NCBI RefSeq assembly: GCF_009846885.1 | Contig: NZ_WUWM01000042.1 | Coordinates: 1 to 47,503, forward strand | Length of the DNA: 47,503 nt | Direction: 5' to 3' | Origin: Paenibacillus puerhi | GTDB lineage: Bacteria; Bacillota; Bacilli; Paenibacillales; NBRC-103111 | In this document: piece after piece, positions 41,351 to 47,503 of the stretch | How positions within the stretch are numbered: position 1 is the stretch's first letter | Layout: each line of letters starts with the position of its first letter | The notes under the pieces: model-generated | What the model was told of the DNA's origin: nothing | Database searches by the model: none | Seen by the model: the letters and a program-made list of their open reading frames with translations, nothing else | Translations under genes and position numbers: made by a program

Positions 41351-41372
41351 ATTCAAGCTTTCCTCCTCGGTT

Positions 41373-41400
41373 ATTCTAAAATATTGTTTATTTTCTTGAA
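41373..41400 (-). promoter_or_regulatory. probable promoter of the giant SLH gene
   Basis: On the minus strand TTCAAG (41395-41400) and TAGAAT (41373-41378) are 16 bases apart. The weak -35 would fit a promoter needing an activator. Confidence 0.45.
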
Positions 41401-41424
41401 GCCTCCTTTAATCTTACCGAATCA

Positions 41425-41444
41425 AGCATTACAATAGCATTACA
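41425..41444. repeat. 9-bp direct repeat with 11-bp period in the divergent promoter region
   Basis: AGCATTACA occurs at 41425-41433 and again at 41436-41444. An 11-bp period is one helical turn and is the known spacing of the direct repeats bound by SARP regulators. It lies about 25 bases upstream of the SLH promoter and covers the possible -10 (TACAAT, 41430-41435) of the regulator gene, whose -35 might be TTTAAT (41407-41412). Confidence 0.6.
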
Positions 41445-41480
41445 GAACCAGTACTTAAGACATGTCGAGGGGTGTTACGC

Positions 41481-42932
41481 ATGGGATATGGCACGAATGG
41501 GGATAAGCCTACAGTCATATTGTTGCATGGTCTGGGCTTGAACAGCACCGCATGGGGTTCGCTGCTCGACTACATGTCAGCTTCATACCACATATACACG
41601 TATGACCTCCCTGGCCATGGCGGTGAACCTGAAGCTGGCGGACTCTTATCCTGGGAGAGTTTGTCCGCTCGTTTCGCCGAATGGGCGGATTCCATCGGGA
41701 TTAGTCAGGCTCATTTGATCGGACATGGTTTAGGGGCCAACCTTGCGGTCAAGCTGGCAATTCGATACCCAGAGAAAATTCAGACACTGGGTCTCATCTC
41801 TACGCCAGGATTTTTTCCGCCCGAGTCAATCCAGCGTGGGTTTGAGAGCCGCGGCAAGCTATTGCGGAATGCGGACCGATCCGAGCTTGTCGAGTACATG
41901 CTCCAGTCATTAACCGTCAATCCCCGCCATCCCGATATACGGAACACGATATATACTAGCTTTCATCAGGTCTCCGCTCTGAGCTATATGCAGCTTATGG
42001 ATTTGTACCGCGTTCATGACATTTTGGAAGACTTGAGACAAATCCAACAGCCCACGATGATGCTCTGTGGAGAGAGAGACCCTGTCTACACGCCTGCTCT
42101 CTCTGCGATTACGTCAAGCTATGTCAACAACTGTCGATTTCTTGTCGTCCCGAACGCTTCGAATCTGACATTTCTGGATCAACCGGAATGGACATCGTAT
42201 TGGCTGCGGGAGCACATAGATGCTATCCATAACATGCCTATAGCTTTTCGCCCGGAACCATCTGCTTCCTCCTTGAATTCCATGAATTCACTTCATAAGA
42301 TCATATACTGGGGGCAGCGTTCACTGCTCCATGAGCATGTGCTTCAGGTACAAGTTCTTCAAAGCTTCCATATCTCGGTTAACGGCCAAGAAATAGCTGC
42401 GGGCTGGAACAAGCGTTATGCAAAAAAGCTGATACTGTATCTGATTCTGTATCCGAACCCCACCCGTCAGCAATTGTATGATGACCTGTGGCCGGAAAGC
42501 GAGCTCCCCAAAGCGCAAAATTATTTACGAGTTTGCCTGAATCATCTTAAGTCTTTGCTCGAACAACATTCGACAGGGTTTGAATTTCTTCGTATCGACC
42601 GAGAGAATATCACCTTGCAGGGTAAAATCGTATGCGATCTGCTTGATCTCATGCATGACGTCCGTCAAGCGATGGAAGAAAAAGATGAGATTGCCAAGGA
42701 GACCCATATTATCCATATTTTAGACAAGCTTCCAAGGCATCTCCTTACTGGATATGTAGATGATTGGATTCTTGGAATCCGAGATAGGCTAGAAGAGCAA
42801 CTGAGCGTTTTGACCTTGTGGTTGTCGAAGCGAAGACAATGGATAGCAGGGAATATTCCGATTGAACAAGAGGGTGAAGCTGCAGTAATCTCCTCGCACC
42901 CCCCTCTACTATTAGAGAAAGAGCTAGCCTAG
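41481..42932 (+). CDS. catalytically dead alpha/beta hydrolase fused to a SARP/BTAD-like DNA-binding region
   Basis: A 483-residue cytoplasmic protein. Residues about 10-250 follow an alpha/beta hydrolase (VILLHGLGLNSTAW, YDLPGHGG, FLDQPEW), but the nucleophile elbow is GHGLG (Gly83 in place of Ser) and the histidine region reads PNASNLTFLDQPE (Asn228); only Asp200 in GERDPVY remains. Residues about 288-375 match the winged-helix domain of SARP/BTAD regulators (LQSFHISVNGQEI, RQQLYDDLWPESELPKAQNYLRVCLNHLKSLLE), with a helical region after it. I infer a transcription factor with a ligand-sensing domain. The ATG at 41481 follows GAGGGGTG. It is divergent from the giant SLH gene by 130 bases. 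Confidence 0.88.
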   Translation: MGYGTNGDKPTVILLHGLGLNSTAWGSLLDYMSASYHIYTYDLPGHGGEPEAGGLLSWESLSARFAEWADSIGISQAHLIGHGLGANLAVKLAIRYPEKIQTLGLISTPGFFPPESIQRGFESRGKLLRNADRSELVEYMLQSLTVNPRHPDIRNTIYTSFHQVSALSYMQLMDLYRVHDILEDLRQIQQPTMMLCGERDPVYTPALSAITSSYVNNCRFLVVPNASNLTFLDQPEWTSYWLREHIDAIHNMPIAFRPEPSASSLNSMNSLHKIIYWGQRSLLHEHVLQVQVLQSFHISVNGQEIAAGWNKRYAKKLILYLILYPNPTRQQLYDDLWPESELPKAQNYLRVCLNHLKSLLEQHSTGFEFLRIDRENITLQGKIVCDLLDLMHDVRQAMEEKDEIAKETHIIHILDKLPRHLLTGYVDDWILGIRDRLEEQLSVLTLWLSKRRQWIAGNIPIEQEGEAAVISSHPPLLLEKELA

Positions 42933-43039
42933 TCTTATGCAGGTGAAGCAAGCAATGCTATCTGTGGATTCCAATCAAGTACGCCTGTCTTATGACGCGG
43001 CCTACATCTCCATATGAAAGCTTCTCCTTAAGCATAACG

Positions 43040-43075
43040 AAAGAAGTCCGCCCCTTTGACGGGACGGACTTCTTT
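43040..43075. terminator. bidirectional terminator between convergent genes
   Basis: AAAGAAGTCCG (43040-43050) pairs with CGGACTTCTTT (43065-43075). It serves the regulator on the plus strand and the CDF transporter on the minus strand. Nothing else is seen in 42933-43180. Confidence 0.8.
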
Positions 43076-43180
43076 CATAAAGATAACTGAGCACCGAGCA
43101 ATCCAACTTCCTCGGGACCCGCACGTTCCTTTCCTAACAAGAAGTGCCTCCCTGCGCGCCCGCTATTACGATCACGCAGG

Positions 43181-44068
43181 TCACCGTCCTTCCTGCTCCT
43201 CCTCATAAGGCTCGATATGCACATGCACATTGCCGATATGGTGCTCATCCCGCATCCGGCGCTCGATCTCATCGCTGATATCGTGGCTCTCGCCTACCGA
43301 TAGCTCCGCGCTCACTTCCACCACAACGTCCAGCAAGACGCTGCTGCCATGAATTCTGGCCCGAATATCCTTGATTCGCTTTACGCCTGGCGTCGCCTTA
43401 ACTGTGTATTTAAAATCCTTCAGACGCTTATCGTCGAAACCATCCGTCAACGTATGCGAGGCTTCGGAGAAGATATCCCAGGCGGTCTTCAAGATGACGA
43501 TGCCGACGGCCAGAGCTGCGATCGGGTCCAAAATCGGGAAGCCGAAGCGGGAGGCGATGATGCCGACGGCGGCCCCGATACTGACCAAGGCATCGGAGCG
43601 GTTGTCATGAGCGGCCGCCATCAGCGACTGATTCTGGATACGCCTGGCCAACCGGCTGTTATACAGATAGACGCCCCACATTATAGCGGAACAGGCCAGC
43701 GCGACCCAGGCTGCCAGCATGCCCGGAGCCTCGCGCTCGCTCTCTCCGAAGCTTCGGATCGCCTGCAGCACGACCTGCGTGCCGGCTACCGCCATGATGA
43801 AGGAAGCGACGAGCGATGCGATCGTTTCGGCTCGTTTATGGCCGTAAGGATGGTCCCGGTCCGGCGGCTTGCGCGAGATGCGCAGCCCGATCAGCACGGC
43901 CAGGGAAACGACGATATCCGTCGTGTTATTGATACCATCGGCAGCTAGCGCCTCCGATCCGGTTATATAGCCTATGGCAATCTTCAAAGCGGACAGCAGA
44001 ACATAAGCGACGATGCTAACCCACGCGCCCTTCTCGCCCTCTTTCAAGTGATCATAAGCGGTATCCAC
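43181..44068 (-). CDS. cation diffusion facilitator transporter
   Basis: A 295-residue metal efflux protein of the CDF family: six transmembrane helices in residues about 10-205 and a cytoplasmic C-terminal domain. Metal-site motifs are ALAADGINNTTDIVV in helix 2 and AHDNRSDALVS in helix 5, with the HPYGHKRAE signature between. The pattern fits the MntP/YdfM-like manganese or iron-type rather than a His-loop zinc member, but the metal is uncertain. The start is GTG at 44068, with GGAGGG about 11 bases upstream; it reads MDTAYDHLKEGEKG. The gap 44069-44262 shows no further feature. Confidence 0.92.
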   Translation of the reverse strand: MDTAYDHLKEGEKGAWVSIVAYVLLSALKIAIGYITGSEALAADGINNTTDIVVSLAVLIGLRISRKPPDRDHPYGHKRAETIASLVASFIMAVAGTQVVLQAIRSFGESEREAPGMLAAWVALACSAIMWGVYLYNSRLARRIQNQSLMAAAHDNRSDALVSIGAAVGIIASRFGFPILDPIAALAVGIVILKTAWDIFSEASHTLTDGFDDKRLKDFKYTVKATPGVKRIKDIRARIHGSSVLLDVVVEVSAELSVGESHDISDEIERRMRDEHHIGNVHVHIEPYEEEQEGR

Positions 44069-44262
44069 GGTGATTCATTCCCTCCATCCTACTGTGAAAA
44101 ACGTTTCTCACTCAAAGTCCATTCATCATAGCAAACGAAAGTTGAGTGGGTCTAGAGAAACAGTGTTTTCCGGGCTAATAAAAATAGGTGCAGGGCAACT
44201 TTGTTTTCCCGGTCAAATGTTGTGGGATGGGCCCAACGGTGTTGGGGGCGTTCAGGATCGGC

Positions 44263-44694
44263 TTACATATGGATACCGGCATCGAAGCCGTCGTAGTCGT
44301 CCCCGGACGGATCGAAGCTCAGATGTTCATCTTGATAAGCTCCGCTCGAACGGTTGACATAATCGGAAGCCGACGTATCTGGCCCATCGCCTGGCCCCTC
44401 CCAATCCTCGTTGACCAGATGAGCCGGGATAGGAATCATGCCTTTCGGGTCGTAGGCCAAGGCAAATGCCGCCGTCTCGCTGGGCGACTCGTCAGCCTCT
44501 AGCAATCTTCCTCCGTGCGCCTGCCCTATTTCCAGTGCGGAAATCAGATCTCCCCGCTCGACATCGATGTGCAGCACGGTCCGGTCCGTCTCCGTATGAA
44601 GACTCACGCGATAGCCGAGCTCCTCCAGCGTATCAAGAGCCATATAAGCATCATGGTTCGTAGCGAATTGAAAAAAAATCGAAGTGTTGGACAA
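44263..44694 (-). CDS. small acidic protein of unknown function
   Basis: About 143 residues, soluble. It begins SNTSIFFQFATNHDAYMALDTL in two stretches, a ferredoxin-like alternation (YMALDTLEELGYRVSLH, TVLHIDVERGDLISALEI) that could bind a small ligand or partner, and ends in an acidic tail rich in Asp and Gly. I do not recognise it. The TTG at 44694 is preferred because GGAAGG lies before it; ATG codons at 44745 and 44772 have no ribosome site. It is divergent from the membrane protein at 44853. Confidence 0.6.
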   Translation of the reverse strand: MSNTSIFFQFATNHDAYMALDTLEELGYRVSLHTETDRTVLHIDVERGDLISALEIGQAHGGRLLEADESPSETAAFALAYDPKGMIPIPAHLVNEDWEGPGDGPDTSASDYVNRSSGAYQDEHLSFDPSGDDYDGFDAGIHM

Positions 44695-44852
44695 GACTTC
44701 CCATTCCTTCCGATGAAAAATTTGGTTCTGCTTAGCTTGCCCCATCGTGAAAAGCTTATTCTTCCGCCGCATTCATACGAAACCGCCGGATTGCATAGGA
44801 TGATAGCGGTTAAAGCCCGCTCACCTATCCTAAGGAAAGGAGGTGTTCCCAG

Positions 44853-45209
44853 ATGTCCGTCGATCCTTCGGATCCGACCGAAACGCCGCAGCAGCCATCG
44901 CCCGAGGATGCAAAGGCGAATCAAGTCATTGCCGCAGCGGCTTATATTTTGTTCTTTCTGCCGCTGCTGGCTGCCAGAGAGTCCCGCTTCGCCATGTACC
45001 ACGGCAACCAGGGACTTGTTCTGCTGCTTGCGGCCATCGCAAGCAATATCGTTCTAAGCCTGATTCCATTGCTCGGTCTTCTGCTCGTACCCCTGGCTAA
45101 TCTGGCTGTTCTCGTTCTCTGTATCATCGGCATCCTGCATGCGGTTAATGGCGAGATGAAGCCGCTCCCTCTGATCGGAAATCTTTCGTTAATCAAGTAT
45201 CAGGCTTAA
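44853..45209 (+). CDS. DUF4870/Tic20-like small membrane protein
   Basis: A 118-residue protein with a Pro-rich soluble N-terminus and three transmembrane helices (VIAAAAYILFFLPLLA, GLVLLLAAIASNIVLSLIP, VLVLCIIGILHAV). The motif FAMYHGNQGLVLL and the closing NGEMKPLPLIGNLSLIK are typical of the DUF4870-like family of small membrane proteins, whose role is unknown. AAAGGAGGTG precedes the ATG. A hairpin (AAGGCGTTC/GAACGCCTT, 45235-45266) follows its stop. Confidence 0.82.
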   Translation: MSVDPSDPTETPQQPSPEDAKANQVIAAAAYILFFLPLLAARESRFAMYHGNQGLVLLLAAIASNIVLSLIPLLGLLLVPLANLAVLVLCIIGILHAVNGEMKPLPLIGNLSLIKYQA

Positions 45210-45350
45210 TCTAACTCGATAGGAATCACTAACAAGGCGTTCTATCTCCCGGGATGGAACGCCTTAAGGTGCTTCCCCCTCCATTCAGCAGCGAACTAGG
45301 CCGCCAGTAGGCAAATGGACGATTGCCACACGTTATGTAATTTGTTATCA

Positions 45351-45378
45351 TTGACAAAAGAAACGGGCTGTGTAATAT
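45351..45378 (+). promoter_or_regulatory. probable promoter of the aldolase-like gene
   Basis: A consensus TTGACA (45351-45356) and TAATAT (45373-45378) are 16 bases apart, 90 bases before the ATG. The leader contains three tandem 8-bp units (CTTAAAAG twice, then CCCAAAAG) at 45405-45428. Confidence 0.55.
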
Positions 45379-45467
45379 TTATAGTTAACACACACACTTT
45401 ATCACTTAAAAGCTTAAAAGCCCAAAAGTTTCATGGACGTTTGCTGACTTTGGAGAGGGGAATAGTT

Positions 45468-46430
45468 ATGAGCAAAAATCAACACAAGATTTTGGATTGC
45501 ACGATCCGCGATGGCGGTTTGGTTAATAATTGGGACTTTAGCGTCCAATTCGTCAAGGACATGTATTATGGTCTTAGCGAAGCCGGCGTCGAATATATGG
45601 AAATCGGCTATAAAAACTCCGCAAAGCTGCTCAAGGGCGCAGATGCCGGTCCTTGGCGCTTTCTTAACGAGGATTTCCTGAAGGAAGTTATCCCGAACAA
45701 AACGGATACGAAGCTGTCCGCCCTTGTCGATATCGGCCGCGTGGATGAGAAGGATATTCTTCCCCGCGAGCAAAGTCTGCTGGATCTGATCCGTGTGGCC
45801 TGCTACATCAAGGATGTAGACAAGGGGCTGGATCTTGCCCAAAAGTTCCATGACTTCGGATACGAAACGACGATTAACATCATGGCCCTTACCCATGTCA
45901 TGGAGAACGATCTGAACGAAGCGTTCGAGGCTATCGCCAAAAGCCCGGTAGACGTCGTCTATATCGTGGACTCCTACGGCAGCATGGACTACAAGGACAT
46001 TGACTACCTCGTATCCAAGTTCCAGCGCCTGCTTCCGGATAAGAAGCTCGGCCTCCATATGCACAATAATATGCAGCTTGCGTTCTCCAATACCATCATG
46101 GGTGCCAGCAAAGGCGTCGAGTTCCTCGATACCTCCGTATACGGTATGGGCCGCGCGGCCGGCAACTGTCCGACCGAGCTGCTGGTCAGCCATCTGAAAA
46201 ACTCCAAGTACGACGTTCGTCCTGTCCTTGGAATTATCGAGAAGCATATGATCGCGATGCGCGAGAAGTGGGAGTGGGGCTACATCATTCCTTACATGAT
46301 CGCCGGGGTATTGAACGACCACCCGCGTTCCGCTATGGCTGTTCGTGCCAGCGAGGACAAAGACAAGTTCGTCGATTTCTATGACAAATTGACTTCTCCG
46401 GAAGCTATGCCAGCCGGCTCTTCCGACTAA
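45468..46430 (+). CDS. aldolase/HMG-CoA-lyase-like protein of the DRE-TIM metallolyase superfamily
   Basis: A 320-residue TIM-barrel protein. The metal and base motif reads LDCTIRDGGLVNNW (the DxTxRDG of the family) and the second metal site is LGLHMHNNMQLAF; DVVYIVDSYGSMD and VYGMGRAAGN also match. Family members include 4-hydroxy-2-oxovalerate aldolase, HMG-CoA lyase and isopropylmalate synthase; no associated pathway genes are near, so the substrate is unknown. The ATG at 45468 follows GGAGAGGGG; an open frame from 45315 crosses the promoter and is excluded. Confidence 0.88.
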   Translation: MSKNQHKILDCTIRDGGLVNNWDFSVQFVKDMYYGLSEAGVEYMEIGYKNSAKLLKGADAGPWRFLNEDFLKEVIPNKTDTKLSALVDIGRVDEKDILPREQSLLDLIRVACYIKDVDKGLDLAQKFHDFGYETTINIMALTHVMENDLNEAFEAIAKSPVDVVYIVDSYGSMDYKDIDYLVSKFQRLLPDKKLGLHMHNNMQLAFSNTIMGASKGVEFLDTSVYGMGRAAGNCPTELLVSHLKNSKYDVRPVLGIIEKHMIAMREKWEWGYIIPYMIAGVLNDHPRSAMAVRASEDKDKFVDFYDKLTSPEAMPAGSSD

Positions 46431-46447
46431 TAGCTGCTCGGCCACGA

Positions 46448-46493
46448 AGCCCGGTCATCACCGCTGAACAAGCGGCGATGGATCGGGCTTTCT
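46448..46493 (+). terminator. terminator after the aldolase-like gene
   Basis: AGCCCG (46448-46453) pairs with CGGGCT (46484-46489), with ATC.CCGCT/AGCGG.GAT inside, followed by TTTCT. Confidence 0.75.
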
Positions 46494-46521
46494 GCCGGCC
46501 AGCGGGAAAGCGAGTGATAGG

Positions 46522-47352
46522 ATGAGCATGAAGCCCGAACTGACCCATACCTCGCCCAAGCGGCTGTTAAATCCGGCCTCCGGCTTCCTCGCCGGGTACA
46601 CCCACACCCTGAATCCTTATGTAGGCTGCGCCTTTGCCTGCTCTTATTGTTATGTGCGCGAGATGCCCGTGGCCAAATTCCGCGGCGTCCCATGGGGGCA
46701 ATGGGTGGACGTAAAAGCAGACTCCGCGGCTCTGCTTCGCCGGGAGCTGGACCGTGCCGGACGTAAGGCACCCGTCACGATCTTCCTGTCATCCAGCACA
46801 GACCCCTATCAGCCTGCCGAATACAAGGCAAGGCTGACAAGGTCATGGCTCGAAGCGATGGCCGATTCGGAAGCGCTGCAGTTCGTCATGGTCCAGACGC
46901 GGAGCCCGCTTGTCACCCGCGACCTCGACGTCCTGCAGCGGCTTGGCTCCCGCGTTCGCGTCAGCATGACGGTCGAGACCGATCTGGACGCGATGCGCAA
47001 GCTCTTCACCCCCGCAGCGCCTCCGATCGCGGCCCGGCTCCAAGCCCTGCAGCGGCTGGCCGAGGCCGGCATTCCGACGCAGGCGGCTGTCTCTCCCCTG
47101 CTGCCCTGCAGCGGGGAACTGGCGAGCCGCCTGGCGGATACAGGGGTCCAGCGGGTGGCGCTGGACGATTATTTCCGCGGCGACGGCTCCTTGGGTCGCC
47201 GCACAGAGCGCCTCGGCATCCGGGAGCTGTATGCGCGCCATGGACTGGAGGCGTGGTACGACCGCGCCGCTCTGGAGCGGGTGCGCGAGGAGTTGGAACG
47301 CCGCTTCGGAGCAGAGCGGGTACGCGTGAGCCAGGATGGCTTTTTGCCGTAG
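46522..47352 (+). CDS. radical SAM protein of the spore photoproduct lyase-like (Rv2578c) family
   Basis: A 276-residue protein with the radical SAM cluster motif C-x3-C-x2-C in GCAFACSYCYV (Cys36, Cys40, Cys43). HTLNPYVGC, FLSSSTDPYQPAE and MTVETDLDAMRKLFTP place it in the SplB-related group that includes Rv2578c-type proteins, rather than true spore photoproduct lyase, which is longer (about 340 residues) and has a conserved extra cysteine. Substrate unknown. The ATG at 46522 or the one two codons later may start it; the ribosome site is weak (GAGTGATAGG). Confidence 0.88.
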   Translation: MSMKPELTHTSPKRLLNPASGFLAGYTHTLNPYVGCAFACSYCYVREMPVAKFRGVPWGQWVDVKADSAALLRRELDRAGRKAPVTIFLSSSTDPYQPAEYKARLTRSWLEAMADSEALQFVMVQTRSPLVTRDLDVLQRLGSRVRVSMTVETDLDAMRKLFTPAAPPIAARLQALQRLAEAGIPTQAAVSPLLPCSGELASRLADTGVQRVALDDYFRGDGSLGRRTERLGIRELYARHGLEAWYDRAALERVREELERRFGAERVRVSQDGFLP

Positions 47353-47356
47353 CTAC

Positions 47357-47408
47357 GCGGCTCACCGTGCAGCAGTCTGCCTCCTTACGCCCGGTGAGCC
47401 GCTCTTTA
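47357..47408 (+). terminator. terminator after the radical SAM gene
   Basis: GCGGCTCACC (47357-47366) pairs with GGTGAGCCGC (47393-47402), followed by TCTTTATA. The last 95 bases of the window show nothing further. Confidence 0.75.
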
Positions 47409-47503
47409 TACCGATAAGGGGCTGACTGCCTACGCTCACAGTCTACGTTCATAGCCGCAGACAACGGAAGGCTCATCCAAGCTCTATGCTCCCTGCCCAG
47501 CCT

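Noticed and set aside
42937..43017. A 26-residue frame (MQVKQAMLSVD...) just after the regulator
   Set aside because: There is no good Shine-Dalgarno, and nothing like an export signal; too little to support a peptide gene.
45414..46445. A 343-residue minus-strand frame opposite the aldolase-like gene
   Set aside because: The plus strand has a strong family match, promoter and ribosome site; the antisense frame is a codon-bias artefact.
46522..47352. True spore photoproduct lyase
   Set aside because: It is shorter than SplB and matches the Rv2578c-type motifs better; only the superfamily assignment is supported.

Overview
The window looks like a chromosomal segment of a spore-forming, low-to-mid GC Firmicute of the Paenibacillaceae, most likely Paenibacillus or a close relative. 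The evidence is the 5' end of a 16S rRNA gene with a Bacillus-type leader, strong AGGAGG ribosome binding sites, two secreted proteins with three SLH cell-wall anchors each, a forespore sigma-G type promoter in front of an SspM-like 40-residue gene, and housekeeping genes typical of the group (yneF, sipT-like signal peptidase, bacilliredoxin, DUF402). No phage, IS element, CRISPR array or tRNA gene was seen.

Layout. 1-567: 16S 5' end leaving the window on the minus strand, with two tandem rrn promoters. 568-6274 (minus): inositol-phosphatase family protein, fabI, uvsE, a small conserved protein, ddl and an amidase-domain protein. 6523-9231 (plus): aconitase. 9384-11475: IclR regulator divergent from a membrane-anchored alpha/beta hydrolase. 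11611-12942: a superoxide dismutase fused to a DUF2935-like helical domain, behind a structured leader. 13186-18686 (minus): folE, yneF, then a tightly packed five-gene run (DUF402, signal peptidase I, queG, ogt, HD-GYP), and a GNAT acetyltransferase. 19024-22347 (minus): SLH-anchored subtilisin. 22557-25155 (plus): Ser/Asp-rich lipoprotein, a 65-residue protein, sodA and a Crp-family regulator. 25248-30353: mutY, a membrane protein coupled to a cytochrome c lipoprotein, acpS, nadE, bacilliredoxin, and a sporulation-type pair. 31068-33809 (plus): CNNM/CorC-type membrane protein and an HI0933-type flavoprotein. 33995-41350 (minus): a 2451-residue SLH surface protein, divergent from 41481-42932, an alpha/beta-hydrolase-like protein fused to a SARP/BTAD-like DNA-binding region. 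43181-47352: CDF transporter, small conserved proteins, a DRE-TIM aldolase-like protein and a radical SAM protein of the spore photoproduct lyase family.

The most interesting unit is the divergent pair at 33995-42932. The regulator has the shape of an alpha/beta hydrolase, but the nucleophile serine is glycine (GHGLG) and the histidine position is asparagine. It is fused to a SARP-like winged helix. The 130-bp intergenic region carries a 9-bp direct repeat with an 11-bp period, the spacing SARP proteins are known to bind. I infer a one-component sensor, built on a dead hydrolase, that controls a giant surface protein and itself. Other points worth checking are the DUF2935-superoxide dismutase fusion whose Shine-Dalgarno lies in the 3' arm of a terminator-like stem, the TTG-initiated CNNM gene with a hairpin between Shine-Dalgarno and start, and the sigma-G driven SspM-like gene.
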